From the NCBI GenBank assembly GCA_016937315.1, contig JAFGWD010000067.1:1-10033 (forward strand): a stretch of DNA of 10,033 nt. The letters run 5' to 3'. The DNA is from Rhodospirillaceae bacterium (GTDB taxonomy: Bacteria > Pseudomonadota > Alphaproteobacteria > Rhodospirillales > Rhodospirillaceae). Under the pieces are notes generated by a model that saw only the letters and a list, made by a program, of their open reading frames with translations, made no database searches and was not told the DNA's origin. Below, piece after piece: positions 1 through 5,988 of this stretch; within the stretch, counting starts at the first letter, position 1, and each line of letters opens with the position of its first letter. Made by a program: the position numbers and the translations under genes.

Positions 1-1113
1 CGCCGGCTCCACGCCATTAAGCGAGACATCGTAACGTATGATCCGGCGGCGGTGTTCGTGTACACGACCTGCATTCCGGCGCTGACCGGAGATGATATGG
101 ACGCTGTCTGCCGGGAAGCCGAAGCACGTTTCGGCAAGCCAGTGGTTTTTGTCGATGCAGCAGGATTTTACGGTGCCAAGCAAATGGGCAGCCGTCTGGC
201 TGGCGACGTCATGGTAAAGCGAGTGATTGGCACGCGGGAGCCAGACCCCATCCCAGATGAATCCATGCGTCCAGGGATCACAGTGCACGATGTCAACCTG
301 ATCGGCGAATACAACATCGCGGGCGAGTTGTGGCATACCTTGCCGCTGTTGGACGAACTGGGCATCCGGGTGTTGTGCACCTTATCGGGCGATGCGCGGT
401 ATCGCGAAGTACAGACCATGCACCGTGCCAAGGCCACCATGGTGGTGTGCGCCCGCGCCTTGGTCAACGTCGCACGACAGCTGGAAAAACGCTGGCGCAT
501 CCCGTGGTTCGAAGGCAGTTTTTACGGCATCTCCGATACATCAGAAGCCTTACGCAACTTTGCACGACTGATTGGCGACGACAACCTAACGACCCGCACC
601 GAAGCCCTAATCGCACGAGAGGAAGCCAAAGCCGAAGCCACACTGGCCCCTTGGCGGAAACGCCTGAGCGGGAAGCGGGTGTTGCTTTACACCGGCGGCG
701 TAAAGTCATGGTCGGTGGTTTCGGCACTACAGGATTTGGGCATGCAGGTGGTGGCCAGTGGCACCCGTAAGTCCACCGAGGAAGACAAAGCCCGCATCCG
801 CGAATTGATGGGTGAAAATGCGCTTCTGATCGAGGAAGGTAGCGCCCCCGCACTGTTGCAGGCGGTCACGGATCTGCGTGCCGACATGCTGATTGCAGGC
901 GGACGCAACCAGTACACCGCCTTGAAGGCACGGTTGCCTTTCTTGGACATCAATCAGGAACGCGATTTCGCCTATGCCGGATACGCCGGCATGGCGGAAT
1001 TGGCACGGCGCATGGCGCTGTCCTTGGAAAGCCCGATCTGGCCCGCCGTACGCGGCACCGCGCCATGGCGATCCACCGTCGTGGAAACCCTGCCAGAGGA
1101 GGCCGCGCAATGA
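1..1113 (+). CDS. nifE: NifE, FeMo-cofactor scaffold alpha subunit (5' partial)
   Basis: This is the C-terminal 370 residues of NifE. The reading frame is open from base 1 and the start codon lies upstream of the window. NifE pairs with NifN in a cytoplasmic NifDK-like alpha2beta2 scaffold on which the NifB-derived 8Fe cluster is matured towards FeMo-co. Visible hallmarks are the VYTTC...TGDD segment at codons 21-31, the HDVNLIGEYNIAGELW block near codons 96-111, TLSGDARYREVQTMHRA near codons 127-143, and the closing aromatic/arginine-rich tail. Codon 24 is the Cys matching the [4Fe-4S] ligand C124 of Azotobacter vinelandii NifE. Codon 150 is the Cys matching C250, proposed to bind the cofactor precursor. 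Both fit an offset of about 100 residues, so roughly 100 residues are missing at the N-terminus. The stop codon overlaps the nifN start (ATGA), so the two are probably translationally coupled. NifD is the main alternative, but these motifs are NifE-type. Confidence 0.97.
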   Translation, partial: RRLHAIKRDIVTYDPAAVFVYTTCIPALTGDDMDAVCREAEARFGKPVVFVDAAGFYGAKQMGSRLAGDVMVKRVIGTREPDPIPDESMRPGITVHDVNLIGEYNIAGELWHTLPLLDELGIRVLCTLSGDARYREVQTMHRAKATMVVCARALVNVARQLEKRWRIPWFEGSFYGISDTSEALRNFARLIGDDNLTTRTEALIAREEAKAEATLAPWRKRLSGKRVLLYTGGVKSWSVVSALQDLGMQVVASGTRKSTEEDKARIRELMGENALLIEEGSAPALLQAVTDLRADMLIAGGRNQYTALKARLPFLDINQERDFAYAGYAGMAELARRMALSLESPIWPAVRGTAPWRSTVVETLPEEAAQ

Positions 1114-2489
1114 CCGAGATTGTGAAACGCAACAAGGCCCTGTCGGTCAATCCGTTGAAAGCCAGCTCGACATTGGGCGCGGCACTGGCCTTCATGGGAA
1201 TGGACCGCTGCGTGCCGATGATTCACGGCAGCCAAGGCTGCACAGCCTTCGGCAAGATTTTTTTCATCCAGCATTTTCAAGAACCGATTCCCCTGCAAAC
1301 CACGGCATTGGACCAAATCGGCACGGTGATGGGGTCTTATGAGAATCTGATCGAGGGTCTGCATACCCTGGCCGGACAGGCCCAACCCGCGATGATCGGC
1401 GTCCCCACATCCGGTCTTGCCGAAGTTCAAGGGTTTGACGTGAGCATGGGGGTCCGCGAGTTTCGCGCGGCTCATCCCGAACACGACGCGATTAAGGTGG
1501 TACCGGTCACAACGCCGGATTATCGTGGCGCGCTGGAAAGTGGCTTCGCGCAGGCGGTGACCGAAATCATCCGTGCCTGCGTTCCCGATTCGCCCCGGCA
1601 TGTGGGCGAGCGTCGTCGCCAGATCAATGTGCTGGTCGGAGCATCGCTGACTCCTGGCGATATCGAATACCTGAAGGAAACCATCGAGGCCTTTGGCCTG
1701 CGCCCTGTCGTCGTGCCCGATATTTCGGACTCCCTGGACGGCCATTTAGCCCCCGAAAGCTATACCCCCTGCTCCACCGGTGGCCCTCCGATCAACGAAA
1801 TGGAAACCCTGGGGCTTGCCGTGGCAACCCTGGTGATTGGCGCGTCCATGGCTGACCCCGCCGACGAATTGCGGCGCCGCACCGGCGTGCCCGACATTCG
1901 TTTTGACCACATCTGCGGCTTGGATGCCTCCGACGCCCTGATCATGACGTTGCGCGACCTCTCTGGGCAGGACGTGCCAGAGCGCATTGACCGCCAACGC
2001 GCCCAATTCTTGGACGCCATGCTCGATACCCATTTCATGATGGGATTCACGCGCGTCGCGATAGCCGCCGATCCCGATTTGTTGGTCGCGTTGGCGGCCT
2101 TGATCAAAGGCACAGGAGCCGAGGTCACAACTGCGGTCACTCCGATTTATGCGCCGGTGTTGACCCGATCTGGCCTCTCGACGGTAAAAATCGGTGATTT
2201 GGAAGACCTGGACATTGCCGCTCGAGAAACCGAAGCGGAGATCCTGATCACCAATTCCCACGGTGTCGCGGTAGCGGATCGCCTAGGTATTCCCCTTTAT
2301 CGTGCTGGATTCCCACAATTCCACTGGTTTGGCGGCTTTGCCAAAGTGTGGGTGGGGTATCGCGGTGGCCGACAAGCCTTGTTCGACCTTGCCAACATTC
2401 TGACCGCCGCCGAACGAGGCGAGATTCATCCCTACCGTTCGGTTTATGGACAAAAACCAGAATACCGGGCGGAGGCCAAATCCGCATGA
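1110..2489 (+). CDS. nifN: NifN, FeMo-cofactor scaffold beta subunit
   Basis: A 459-residue partner of NifE in the cofactor-assembly scaffold, homologous to NifK. The N-terminal block NPLKASSTLGAALAFMG followed by HGSQGC is typical of NifN. The Cys of HGSQGC is residue 44, matching the single NifN ligand (C44 in A. vinelandii) of the bridging [4Fe-4S] cluster. PLQTTALDQIGTVMG and the C-terminal RAGFPQFHWFGG stretch also belong to the family, and the length is normal. The start chosen is 1110, which overlaps the nifE stop as ATGA and is preceded by GAGGAGG at 1096-1102. An in-frame ATG at 1065 lies inside nifE without a comparable ribosome binding site and would add 15 non-homologous residues. 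The gene ends in an ATGA overlap with nifX. Confidence 0.97.
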   Translation: MTEIVKRNKALSVNPLKASSTLGAALAFMGMDRCVPMIHGSQGCTAFGKIFFIQHFQEPIPLQTTALDQIGTVMGSYENLIEGLHTLAGQAQPAMIGVPTSGLAEVQGFDVSMGVREFRAAHPEHDAIKVVPVTTPDYRGALESGFAQAVTEIIRACVPDSPRHVGERRRQINVLVGASLTPGDIEYLKETIEAFGLRPVVVPDISDSLDGHLAPESYTPCSTGGPPINEMETLGLAVATLVIGASMADPADELRRRTGVPDIRFDHICGLDASDALIMTLRDLSGQDVPERIDRQRAQFLDAMLDTHFMMGFTRVAIAADPDLLVALAALIKGTGAEVTTAVTPIYAPVLTRSGLSTVKIGDLEDLDIAARETEAEILITNSHGVAVADRLGIPLYRAGFPQFHWFGGFAKVWVGYRGGRQALFDLANILTAAERGEIHPYRSVYGQKPEYRAEAKSA

Positions 2490-2959
2490 GCACACGGCTT
2501 GCCATTGTCCCATCACCGGACGTGTCGGAAGCCGCCGGAAATGCGTTGCGGGTCGCCTTTGCCACGGGTGACCGTCGCCGAATTGACCAACATTTTGGCT
2601 CCACCGACGGCTTTTTAATGTACCTCGTCACCGCCGAAGGACATGCCTTAGCCGAAGCCGTGCGGTTTTCCGCCACCGATCAGGATGGCAAAGAAGACAA
2701 ATTGGCGGAACGCATCGCCGCGCTGGATGGCTGCGCTGCGGTTTACGTGCAGGCCGTGGGAAGTTCAGCAATCCAGCGCCTGCTGGCCAACGGCGTGCAG
2801 CCCATCAAGGTTCCCCCGGGTCTGCCGGTCGCCAAAGCCTTAACCGATCTGAAAAAAGAAATTGCCGATTCTCGAACGCCATGGATTGTTCGGGCGCTCA
2901 AGGTGCGTAAGGATCCCTCTCGTTTCAAGTCCATGACCATGGAGGAATGGGATGAATGA
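2486..2959 (+). CDS. nifX: NifX, FeMo-cofactor precursor-binding protein
   Basis: A 157-residue NifX. Family members bind NifB-co and the maturing cluster and help pass it between NifB, NifEN and apo-nitrogenase in the cytoplasm. The characteristic segment LRVAFATGDRRRIDQHFGS (residues about 21-39) is the start of the dinitrogenase iron-molybdenum-cofactor binding fold. The C-terminal tail (RKDPSRFKSMTMEEWDE) is also typical of proteobacterial NifX. The start at 2486 overlaps the nifN stop (ATGA), with purine-rich GGAGG at 2471-2475 upstream. Earlier in-frame starts would lie deep inside nifN. The 3' end overlaps the following rseC-like gene by 8 bases. NifY, NafY and VnfX share the domain, but position directly after nifN and short length favour NifX. 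Confidence 0.95.
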   Translation: MSTRLAIVPSPDVSEAAGNALRVAFATGDRRRIDQHFGSTDGFLMYLVTAEGHALAEAVRFSATDQDGKEDKLAERIAALDGCAAVYVQAVGSSAIQRLLANGVQPIKVPPGLPVAKALTDLKKEIADSRTPWIVRALKVRKDPSRFKSMTMEEWDE

Positions 2960-3461
2960 CGCACAAACCCCGACACCGGGACCACAGGGCCACACAATGG
3001 CAGAACGCCTGGTGCAGGTCGACTCGTTGGAGGACGGTTTTGCTTGGGTTGTTGCCGATCGCATGGGCGGCTGTGGCAGTTGTCCAGAAAAAGGCGCCTG
3101 CGGCCATGCCGCGCTGTTGGGTGAGGCACCGCCGATCCACATGAAACTGAAGAACACACTGGGTGTCCGTCCCGGCGACTGGATTGCCCTGGGCGTGTCA
3201 TCGAATGGCTTGGTGGCATCCTTGGGGATCGCCTATGGCATGCCGGTCTTGGGCTTTCTGATCGGCACTCTGGTGGGCTCTGCCTTGGGCGGAACCGCCA
3301 TGGCAATGCTTAGCGGTGCCTTGGGCCTGGGTGCCGCATTCCTGGGCTGCCGCCACCTCTTCAAAGCGGATCACGACCACGCGGCACCCACCATGCTGCG
3401 CAAAATGCCGCCCCCTACGGAAACGTGCTGCGACACACCTGAAAACCCAAACAGGAGCTAA
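2952..3461 (+). CDS. RseC/MucC-family SoxR-reducing-system-like membrane protein
   Basis: A 169-residue small inner-membrane protein. Its N-terminal cytoplasmic part carries a Cys motif C41-x2-C44-x5-C50 (GGCGSCPEKGACG), the RseC signature. Two closely spaced hydrophobic helices follow, at about residues 86-108 and 111-132. The C-terminal tail is unusually polar and holds H135, H141, H143 and adjacent C159-C160. In E. coli, RseC works with the Rnf-like Rsx complex that reduces SoxR. In the nif setting I infer a role in assembling or serving an Rnf-type electron-transfer complex, not SoxR control. The start at 2952 overlaps nifX by 8 bases and has GGAGG at 2941-2945 six bases upstream. A shorter start at 2997 (MAERLVQV) keeps the whole conserved part but has a poor ribosome binding site. 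Family assignment is good; the nif-specific role is inference. Confidence 0.87.
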   Translation: MNDAQTPTPGPQGHTMAERLVQVDSLEDGFAWVVADRMGGCGSCPEKGACGHAALLGEAPPIHMKLKNTLGVRPGDWIALGVSSNGLVASLGIAYGMPVLGFLIGTLVGSALGGTAMAMLSGALGLGAAFLGCRHLFKADHDHAAPTMLRKMPPPTETCCDTPENPNRS

Positions 3462-3463
3462 AG

Positions 3464-3940
3464 ATGGACGGAAAAGACGGATGCGTGATTGCCGCCGACG
3501 ACCCGGTTTTAGGAACCGCGTTCGCCACCGAAATGTTGCGTCAAATGCGGGCCATCGACCGTTATGGCATCCAGGACGGTTGGCCACCGCACAAAATTCT
3601 GGACCCGTTCATCCTGACCGTGGAACGCCGCCGCGCTATGCCGGTGATCGGCGACCCGGACGAAGATGTGGCGGCCCGTGTCCGTGCCTTTTTCAACGGT
3701 ATCGCCGCAATGATCGAACAAGAATGCGGTCTGATCGCAGTGCCCTTGATCTCGCTGACCCACGAAGGTTTTGGCCGGGCGATGATTACCGTGGGCAAAC
3801 TGGTGGCAATGGACCGCACCCTCCGCGACATTCATCGCTTTGGGTTTCTCAGCCTGTCGAAAATGAAGGATGAGGCGGATAAGCACCTCTCCGTCGCCCT
3901 GGCCCTGATCGGCCAGCACCCCGCCGTCGCGGGATTGTAA
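3464..3940 (+). CDS. NifX-associated nitrogen fixation protein (DUF269)
   Basis: A 158-residue cytoplasmic protein of the DUF269 family, which almost always sits next to nifX in proteobacterial nif clusters. Family landmarks are the early LGTAFATEMLRQMRAIDRYG stretch (about residues 16-35), the PFILTVERRR segment, and the C-terminal LRDIHRFGFLSLSKMKDEADKHL block. The biochemical role is not established; linkage to nifENX suggests help with FeMo-co or molybdenum handling. The start at 3464 lies two bases after the stop of the rseC-like gene and has AGGAG at 3453-3457, so it is part of the same operon. Length is normal, and no metal-binding Cys cluster is present (isolated Cys only). Confidence 0.93.
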   Translation: MDGKDGCVIAADDPVLGTAFATEMLRQMRAIDRYGIQDGWPPHKILDPFILTVERRRAMPVIGDPDEDVAARVRAFFNGIAAMIEQECGLIAVPLISLTHEGFGRAMITVGKLVAMDRTLRDIHRFGFLSLSKMKDEADKHLSVALALIGQHPAVAGL

Positions 3941-3985
3941 GCCACCGGCTTTTCGGCCTTGGGGGAAAAAAGAAAGGACCATCAC

Positions 3986-4267
3986 ATGGCAACCATCATG
4001 GGAACGACACGCGGCGGCAAACCGTGGGAACCGCAATTCGTCATCTCCATTGATCCCAAGCTCTGCATCGGCTGCGGGCGATGTTATAAAACCTGTGCAC
4101 GGAACGTCTTCGAGCTTATCGAACGCGAGGAGGACGATGATGACGACATGGACGACGACCAAGCAATGATTATGAGCGTCAAAGACGCTATGGACTGCAT
4201 CGGCTGCGAAGCTTGCGGTAAGGTTTGCTCGAAAAAAGCCATCAGCCATGCGCCCGCCGCCTTGTAA
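3986..4267 (+). CDS. fdxB: Ferredoxin III, nif-specific, 2[4Fe-4S]
   Basis: A 93-residue soluble bacterial ferredoxin. The first cluster motif is C27-x2-C30-x2-C33-x3-C37 and the second is C71-x2-C74-x2-C77-x3-C81. All eight ligands are present; the usual Pro after the fourth Cys is Ala in the first motif and Ser in the second. The motifs are separated by a spacer of 33 residues that includes a strongly acidic run (E48-D58, rich in Asp), a known trait of the FdxB/ferredoxin III family. It probably donates low-potential electrons to nitrogenase reductase or to the FeMo-co assembly enzymes. The start at 3986 is preceded by AAAGGA (3974-3979). An in-frame TTG at 3959 would add nine residues ahead of it and is unlikely. 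The 45-bp gap after the DUF269 gene suggests it is still in the nifENX operon. Confidence 0.94.
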   Translation: MATIMGTTRGGKPWEPQFVISIDPKLCIGCGRCYKTCARNVFELIEREEDDDDDMDDDQAMIMSVKDAMDCIGCEACGKVCSKKAISHAPAAL

Positions 4268-4270
4268 CCA

Positions 4271-4297
4271 CCAGCATCCGCCGGTGATGGGATGTGG
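4271..4297 (+). terminator. Weak stem-loop after fdxB, possible transcript end
   Basis: CCA-G-CATCC (4271-4279) can pair with GGATG-TGG (4290-4297), with one bulged G and a 10-base loop, starting three bases after the fdxB stop. There is no T-run after it, so it would not be a classical intrinsic terminator. It could be a 3'-end stabilising hairpin or chance. Confidence 0.25.
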
Positions 4298-4320
4298 ATT
4301 GAACAAATCTGACCCGATCG

Positions 4321-4336
4321 TGGCGCGTACCTTGTC
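4321..4336 (+). promoter_or_regulatory. Imperfect sigma-54 (-24/-12) promoter candidate for apbE
   Basis: TGGCGCGTACCTTGTC resembles the sigma-54 consensus TGGCACGN4TTGCW. The -24 GG and the spacing are right, but the normally conserved GC at -12 is GT. It lies about 60 bases before the apbE start. I found no TGT-N10-ACA NifA site in the 129-bp gap, which makes it weaker than the two promoters further downstream. apbE may instead be read through from fdxB. Confidence 0.35.
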
Positions 4337-4396
4337 TACGCGGGGCATCGGGGAATAAACTGGCGGCCACTCATTCCCAATGGAGCAGGTCGGACC

Positions 4397-5440
4397 ATGA
4401 AACGCGGAGGATTCACAGCAGCGGCATTCTTGCTGCTCGCAGGATGCTGGGGCGGTGACAAAGCCACCGAGTACAAATCCTCCGAGTACGTGTTTGGGAC
4501 CTTGGTTGACATCACGGTGCGTGGCGTTTCGGAAAAAACCGCACGAAACGCGGTCACCGAGGTCAGCGAAGGTTTCCGCCGCATGCACACAGATTGGCAT
4601 GCCTGGAAACCCGGCGGGGAACTGATGACCGTGAACGCTGCGTGCAAAACTGGCAAACCGGTCACCGTCAGCGACTTCGTGCTGCCTCTGATCATCGACG
4701 CAAAAGACTACTACGCAAAAAGCGACGGCCTGTTCAACGCGGCGGTTGGCGAGATCGTCGGGGCTTGGGGCTTCCACGCCGACGAGCCACCGAAAGGCCG
4801 CAAACCGCCATTTGATACCATCCGTGCCTTGGCCGCCGCCCATCCGTCCATGGACGATGTAGTCATTAACGGCCACACCGTGACCTGTACGAACCCCGCC
4901 GTCGGCCTGGACTTCGGCGGTTTTGCCAAGGGCTCCGCCGTGGATTGGGCGCTGGCAACCTTGAGAACCAAGGGCATCACCAATGCGGTGATTAGCGCAG
5001 GTGGCAATGTCGGTGCCATGGGCAGCCATGGCGACCGTCCGTGGCGCATCGGCATCCGTCATCCCAAGAAATGGGGCGTGATTGCCTCTGTTGACCTGAC
5101 CCCCGACGAAAACGTCTATACCTCGGGCAATTACGAACGCTTCCGTGAATGGGAAGGGGTGCGCTATAGCCACATCATCGACCCCCGCACCGGCATGCCG
5201 GTGGACCACATTCTGTCCACCACGGTGATCGCGGAAGACGGTGCTTTGGCCGATGCCGCAGCAACCGGATTGACCGTCGCCGGGACAACGGACTGGCCGC
5301 GCATCGCCAAGCGCATGGGTGTTGATCGGGTGCTGATGGTTGATGACACGGGCACTCTTTACGCCAGCCCGGCAATGGCCAAACGCCTGATCTTCCCCGA
5401 CGGCCCGAAACCCAACGTGGTCATCCGCGCCCTCGACTAG
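4397..5440 (+). CDS. apbE: ApbE, FAD:protein FMN transferase (lipoprotein)
   Basis: A 347-residue exported flavin transferase that attaches FMN covalently to a Thr/Ser of partner flavoproteins such as RnfG, RnfD, NqrB and NqrC. The N-terminus has MKR, a hydrophobic run and a lipobox LLAGC with Cys17, so it is predicted to be a periplasm-facing lipoprotein. Family motifs are D172-F-G-G-F-A-K-G (DLGGIAKG-like), S200-A-G-G-N and A-D286-A-A-A-T290, whose Asp and Thr correspond to the Mg2+-binding residues of characterised FMN transferases. Length is normal and all key residues are present. The start at 4397 gives a proper signal peptide; upstream is GGAG at 4382-4385, a weak ribosome binding site. 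Next to fdxB and an rseC-like gene, the likely target is an Rnf-type complex coded elsewhere. That target is inferred; the enzyme family is clear. Confidence 0.94.
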   Translation: MKRGGFTAAAFLLLAGCWGGDKATEYKSSEYVFGTLVDITVRGVSEKTARNAVTEVSEGFRRMHTDWHAWKPGGELMTVNAACKTGKPVTVSDFVLPLIIDAKDYYAKSDGLFNAAVGEIVGAWGFHADEPPKGRKPPFDTIRALAAAHPSMDDVVINGHTVTCTNPAVGLDFGGFAKGSAVDWALATLRTKGITNAVISAGGNVGAMGSHGDRPWRIGIRHPKKWGVIASVDLTPDENVYTSGNYERFREWEGVRYSHIIDPRTGMPVDHILSTTVIAEDGALADAAATGLTVAGTTDWPRIAKRMGVDRVLMVDDTGTLYASPAMAKRLIFPDGPKPNVVIRALD

Positions 5441-5471
5441 GACGTAAACGCATAAATTCTGTTGGTCAGGC

Positions 5472-5487
5472 TGTCGGGTTTACGACA
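5472..5487 (+). promoter_or_regulatory. NifA upstream activator site (UAS) for iscA-nifU-nifS
   Basis: TGTCGGGTTTACGACA fits the NifA binding consensus TGT-N10-ACA exactly, including the preferred T five bases into the spacer (TGT-N4-T-N5-ACA). It lies about 110 bases before the -24 element at 5598, a usual distance for enhancer-type activation through DNA looping. Confidence 0.88.
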
Positions 5488-5536
5488 ACGGAAAGGCAGA
5501 GGCATGATCTCTGTCCACTTCAACAGCCTCACAAGA

Positions 5537-5556
5537 CCCCTTGCTTCCCCTTGCTT
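5537..5556 (+). repeat. Tandem 10-bp repeat in promoter spacer
   Basis: CCCCTTGCTT occurs twice head to tail (5537-5546 and 5547-5556) between the NifA site and the sigma-54 promoter. The second copy also starts an imperfect inverted repeat with the GGAGAAAGAGCAA stretch at about 5565-5577. The role is unknown; it may be chance or a site for DNA bending or a second regulator. I saw no good IHF consensus here. Confidence 0.55.
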
Positions 5557-5596
5557 TTCCGCAATGGAGAAAGAGCAAAGGGACGCACTCGGCATC

Positions 5597-5612
5597 TGGC
5601 ATAGGTTTTGCG
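5597..5612 (+). promoter_or_regulatory. Sigma-54 (-24/-12) promoter of iscA-nifU-nifS
   Basis: TGGCATAGGTTTTGCG has the invariant GG (5598-5599) and GC (5610-5611) separated by exactly 10 bases, with TGGCA and TTGC around them as in the sigma-54 consensus. Taking 5611 as -12, transcription should start near 5623, about 27 bases before the iscA start codon. Together with the NifA site at 5472 this marks a nitrogen- and oxygen-regulated nif promoter. Confidence 0.9.
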
Positions 5613-5613
5613 G

Positions 5614-5639
5614 CGTTGTGGTCTTGGATCACCACAACG
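5614..5639 (+). repeat. Palindrome spanning predicted transcription start and touching the RBS
   Basis: A perfect 9-bp inverted repeat, CGTTGTGGT (5614-5622) and ACCACAACG (5631-5639), separated by 8 bases. Counted from the sigma-54 -12 element, the left arm lies just before +1 and the right arm just inside the transcript, ending in the first base of the GGAGG ribosome binding site (5639-5643). This places it as a possible DNA operator. It would act as an RNA hairpin only if transcription starts further upstream. Confidence 0.6.
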
Positions 5640-5649
5640 GAGGTGCCGG

Positions 5650-5976
5650 ATGTTGACCCTGACCCCATCCGCCCGCGACAAAATCTCGGAGCTGTTGAGC
5701 AACCTGCCGCAAGGCGGCGTCCGCATCGCCGTGGTCTTGGGGGGCTGCGCGGGCATCCGCTATGCCCTGGGCTTGGAACGCACCCCTACACCCGGAGATG
5801 CCGTACTGCGTGATGGCAATGCCGCAGTGTTCGTCGACCCTGACAGCGCCCCCAGCCTCAAAGGAACGGTCGTCGATTTCACAGCCAACATTGGCGGTGG
5901 TGGCTTCACCTTTGACAATCCCAACGCCATCGGACGCTGCACTTGTGGCGACCCTAATGCCGCTTGCGGACAGTAA
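5650..5976 (+). CDS. IscA/HesB-type Fe-S assembly protein, nif-associated
   Basis: A 108-residue A-type Fe-S carrier, often named NifIscA or HesB when found next to nifU/nifS. The three Cys expected to bind iron or a cluster are present: C33 in LGGCAGIRY, and C97 and C99 in the C-terminal RCTCGD motif. A further C106 lies near the end. It probably accepts clusters or iron and passes [4Fe-4S] units towards nitrogenase component proteins. The start at 5650 follows GGAGG at 5639-5643. A longer in-frame opening from 5608 would begin inside the sigma-54 promoter (overlapping the -12 GC) and is rejected. It is the first gene of the NifA-controlled iscA-nifU-nifS operon, with 12 bases to nifU. Confidence 0.93.
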   Translation: MLTLTPSARDKISELLSNLPQGGVRIAVVLGGCAGIRYALGLERTPTPGDAVLRDGNAAVFVDPDSAPSLKGTVVDFTANIGGGGFTFDNPNAIGRCTCGDPNAACGQ

Positions 5977-5988
5977 GGAAAACACATC

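Noticed and set aside
1005..1020. TGGCACGGCGCATGGC inside nifE as a sigma-54 promoter for nifN
   Set aside because: The -12 TTGC part is absent, and it sits in conserved coding sequence next to a translationally coupled junction.
972..1745. Minus-strand open frame opposite the nifE/nifN junction
   Set aside because: The plus strand has two well-conserved overlapping genes here; the antisense product shows no family resemblance.
3941..3985. Possible hairpin between the DUF269 gene and fdxB (GCC..GGC around a TTTT loop)
   Set aside because: Only three or four consecutive pairs can form before mismatches, and the following run is G/A, not T, so it is not a convincing terminator.
3509..5209. 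Long open frame on the minus strand (about 566 codons) opposite DUF269, fdxB and apbE
   Set aside because: It runs antisense through three clearly recognised genes, is rich in His, Gly and Val as expected for a shadow frame in GC-rich DNA, and has no recognisable domain.
5616..5638. TGT...ACA pair near the iscA start as a third NifA site
   Set aside because: The spacing is 14 bases, not 10, and it lies downstream of the -12 element; it is part of the 9-bp palindrome.
5462..5656. Short plus-strand frame (64 codons) before iscA
   Set aside because: It lies over the NifA site, the sigma-54 promoter and the palindrome, and its product resembles nothing; the region is regulatory.
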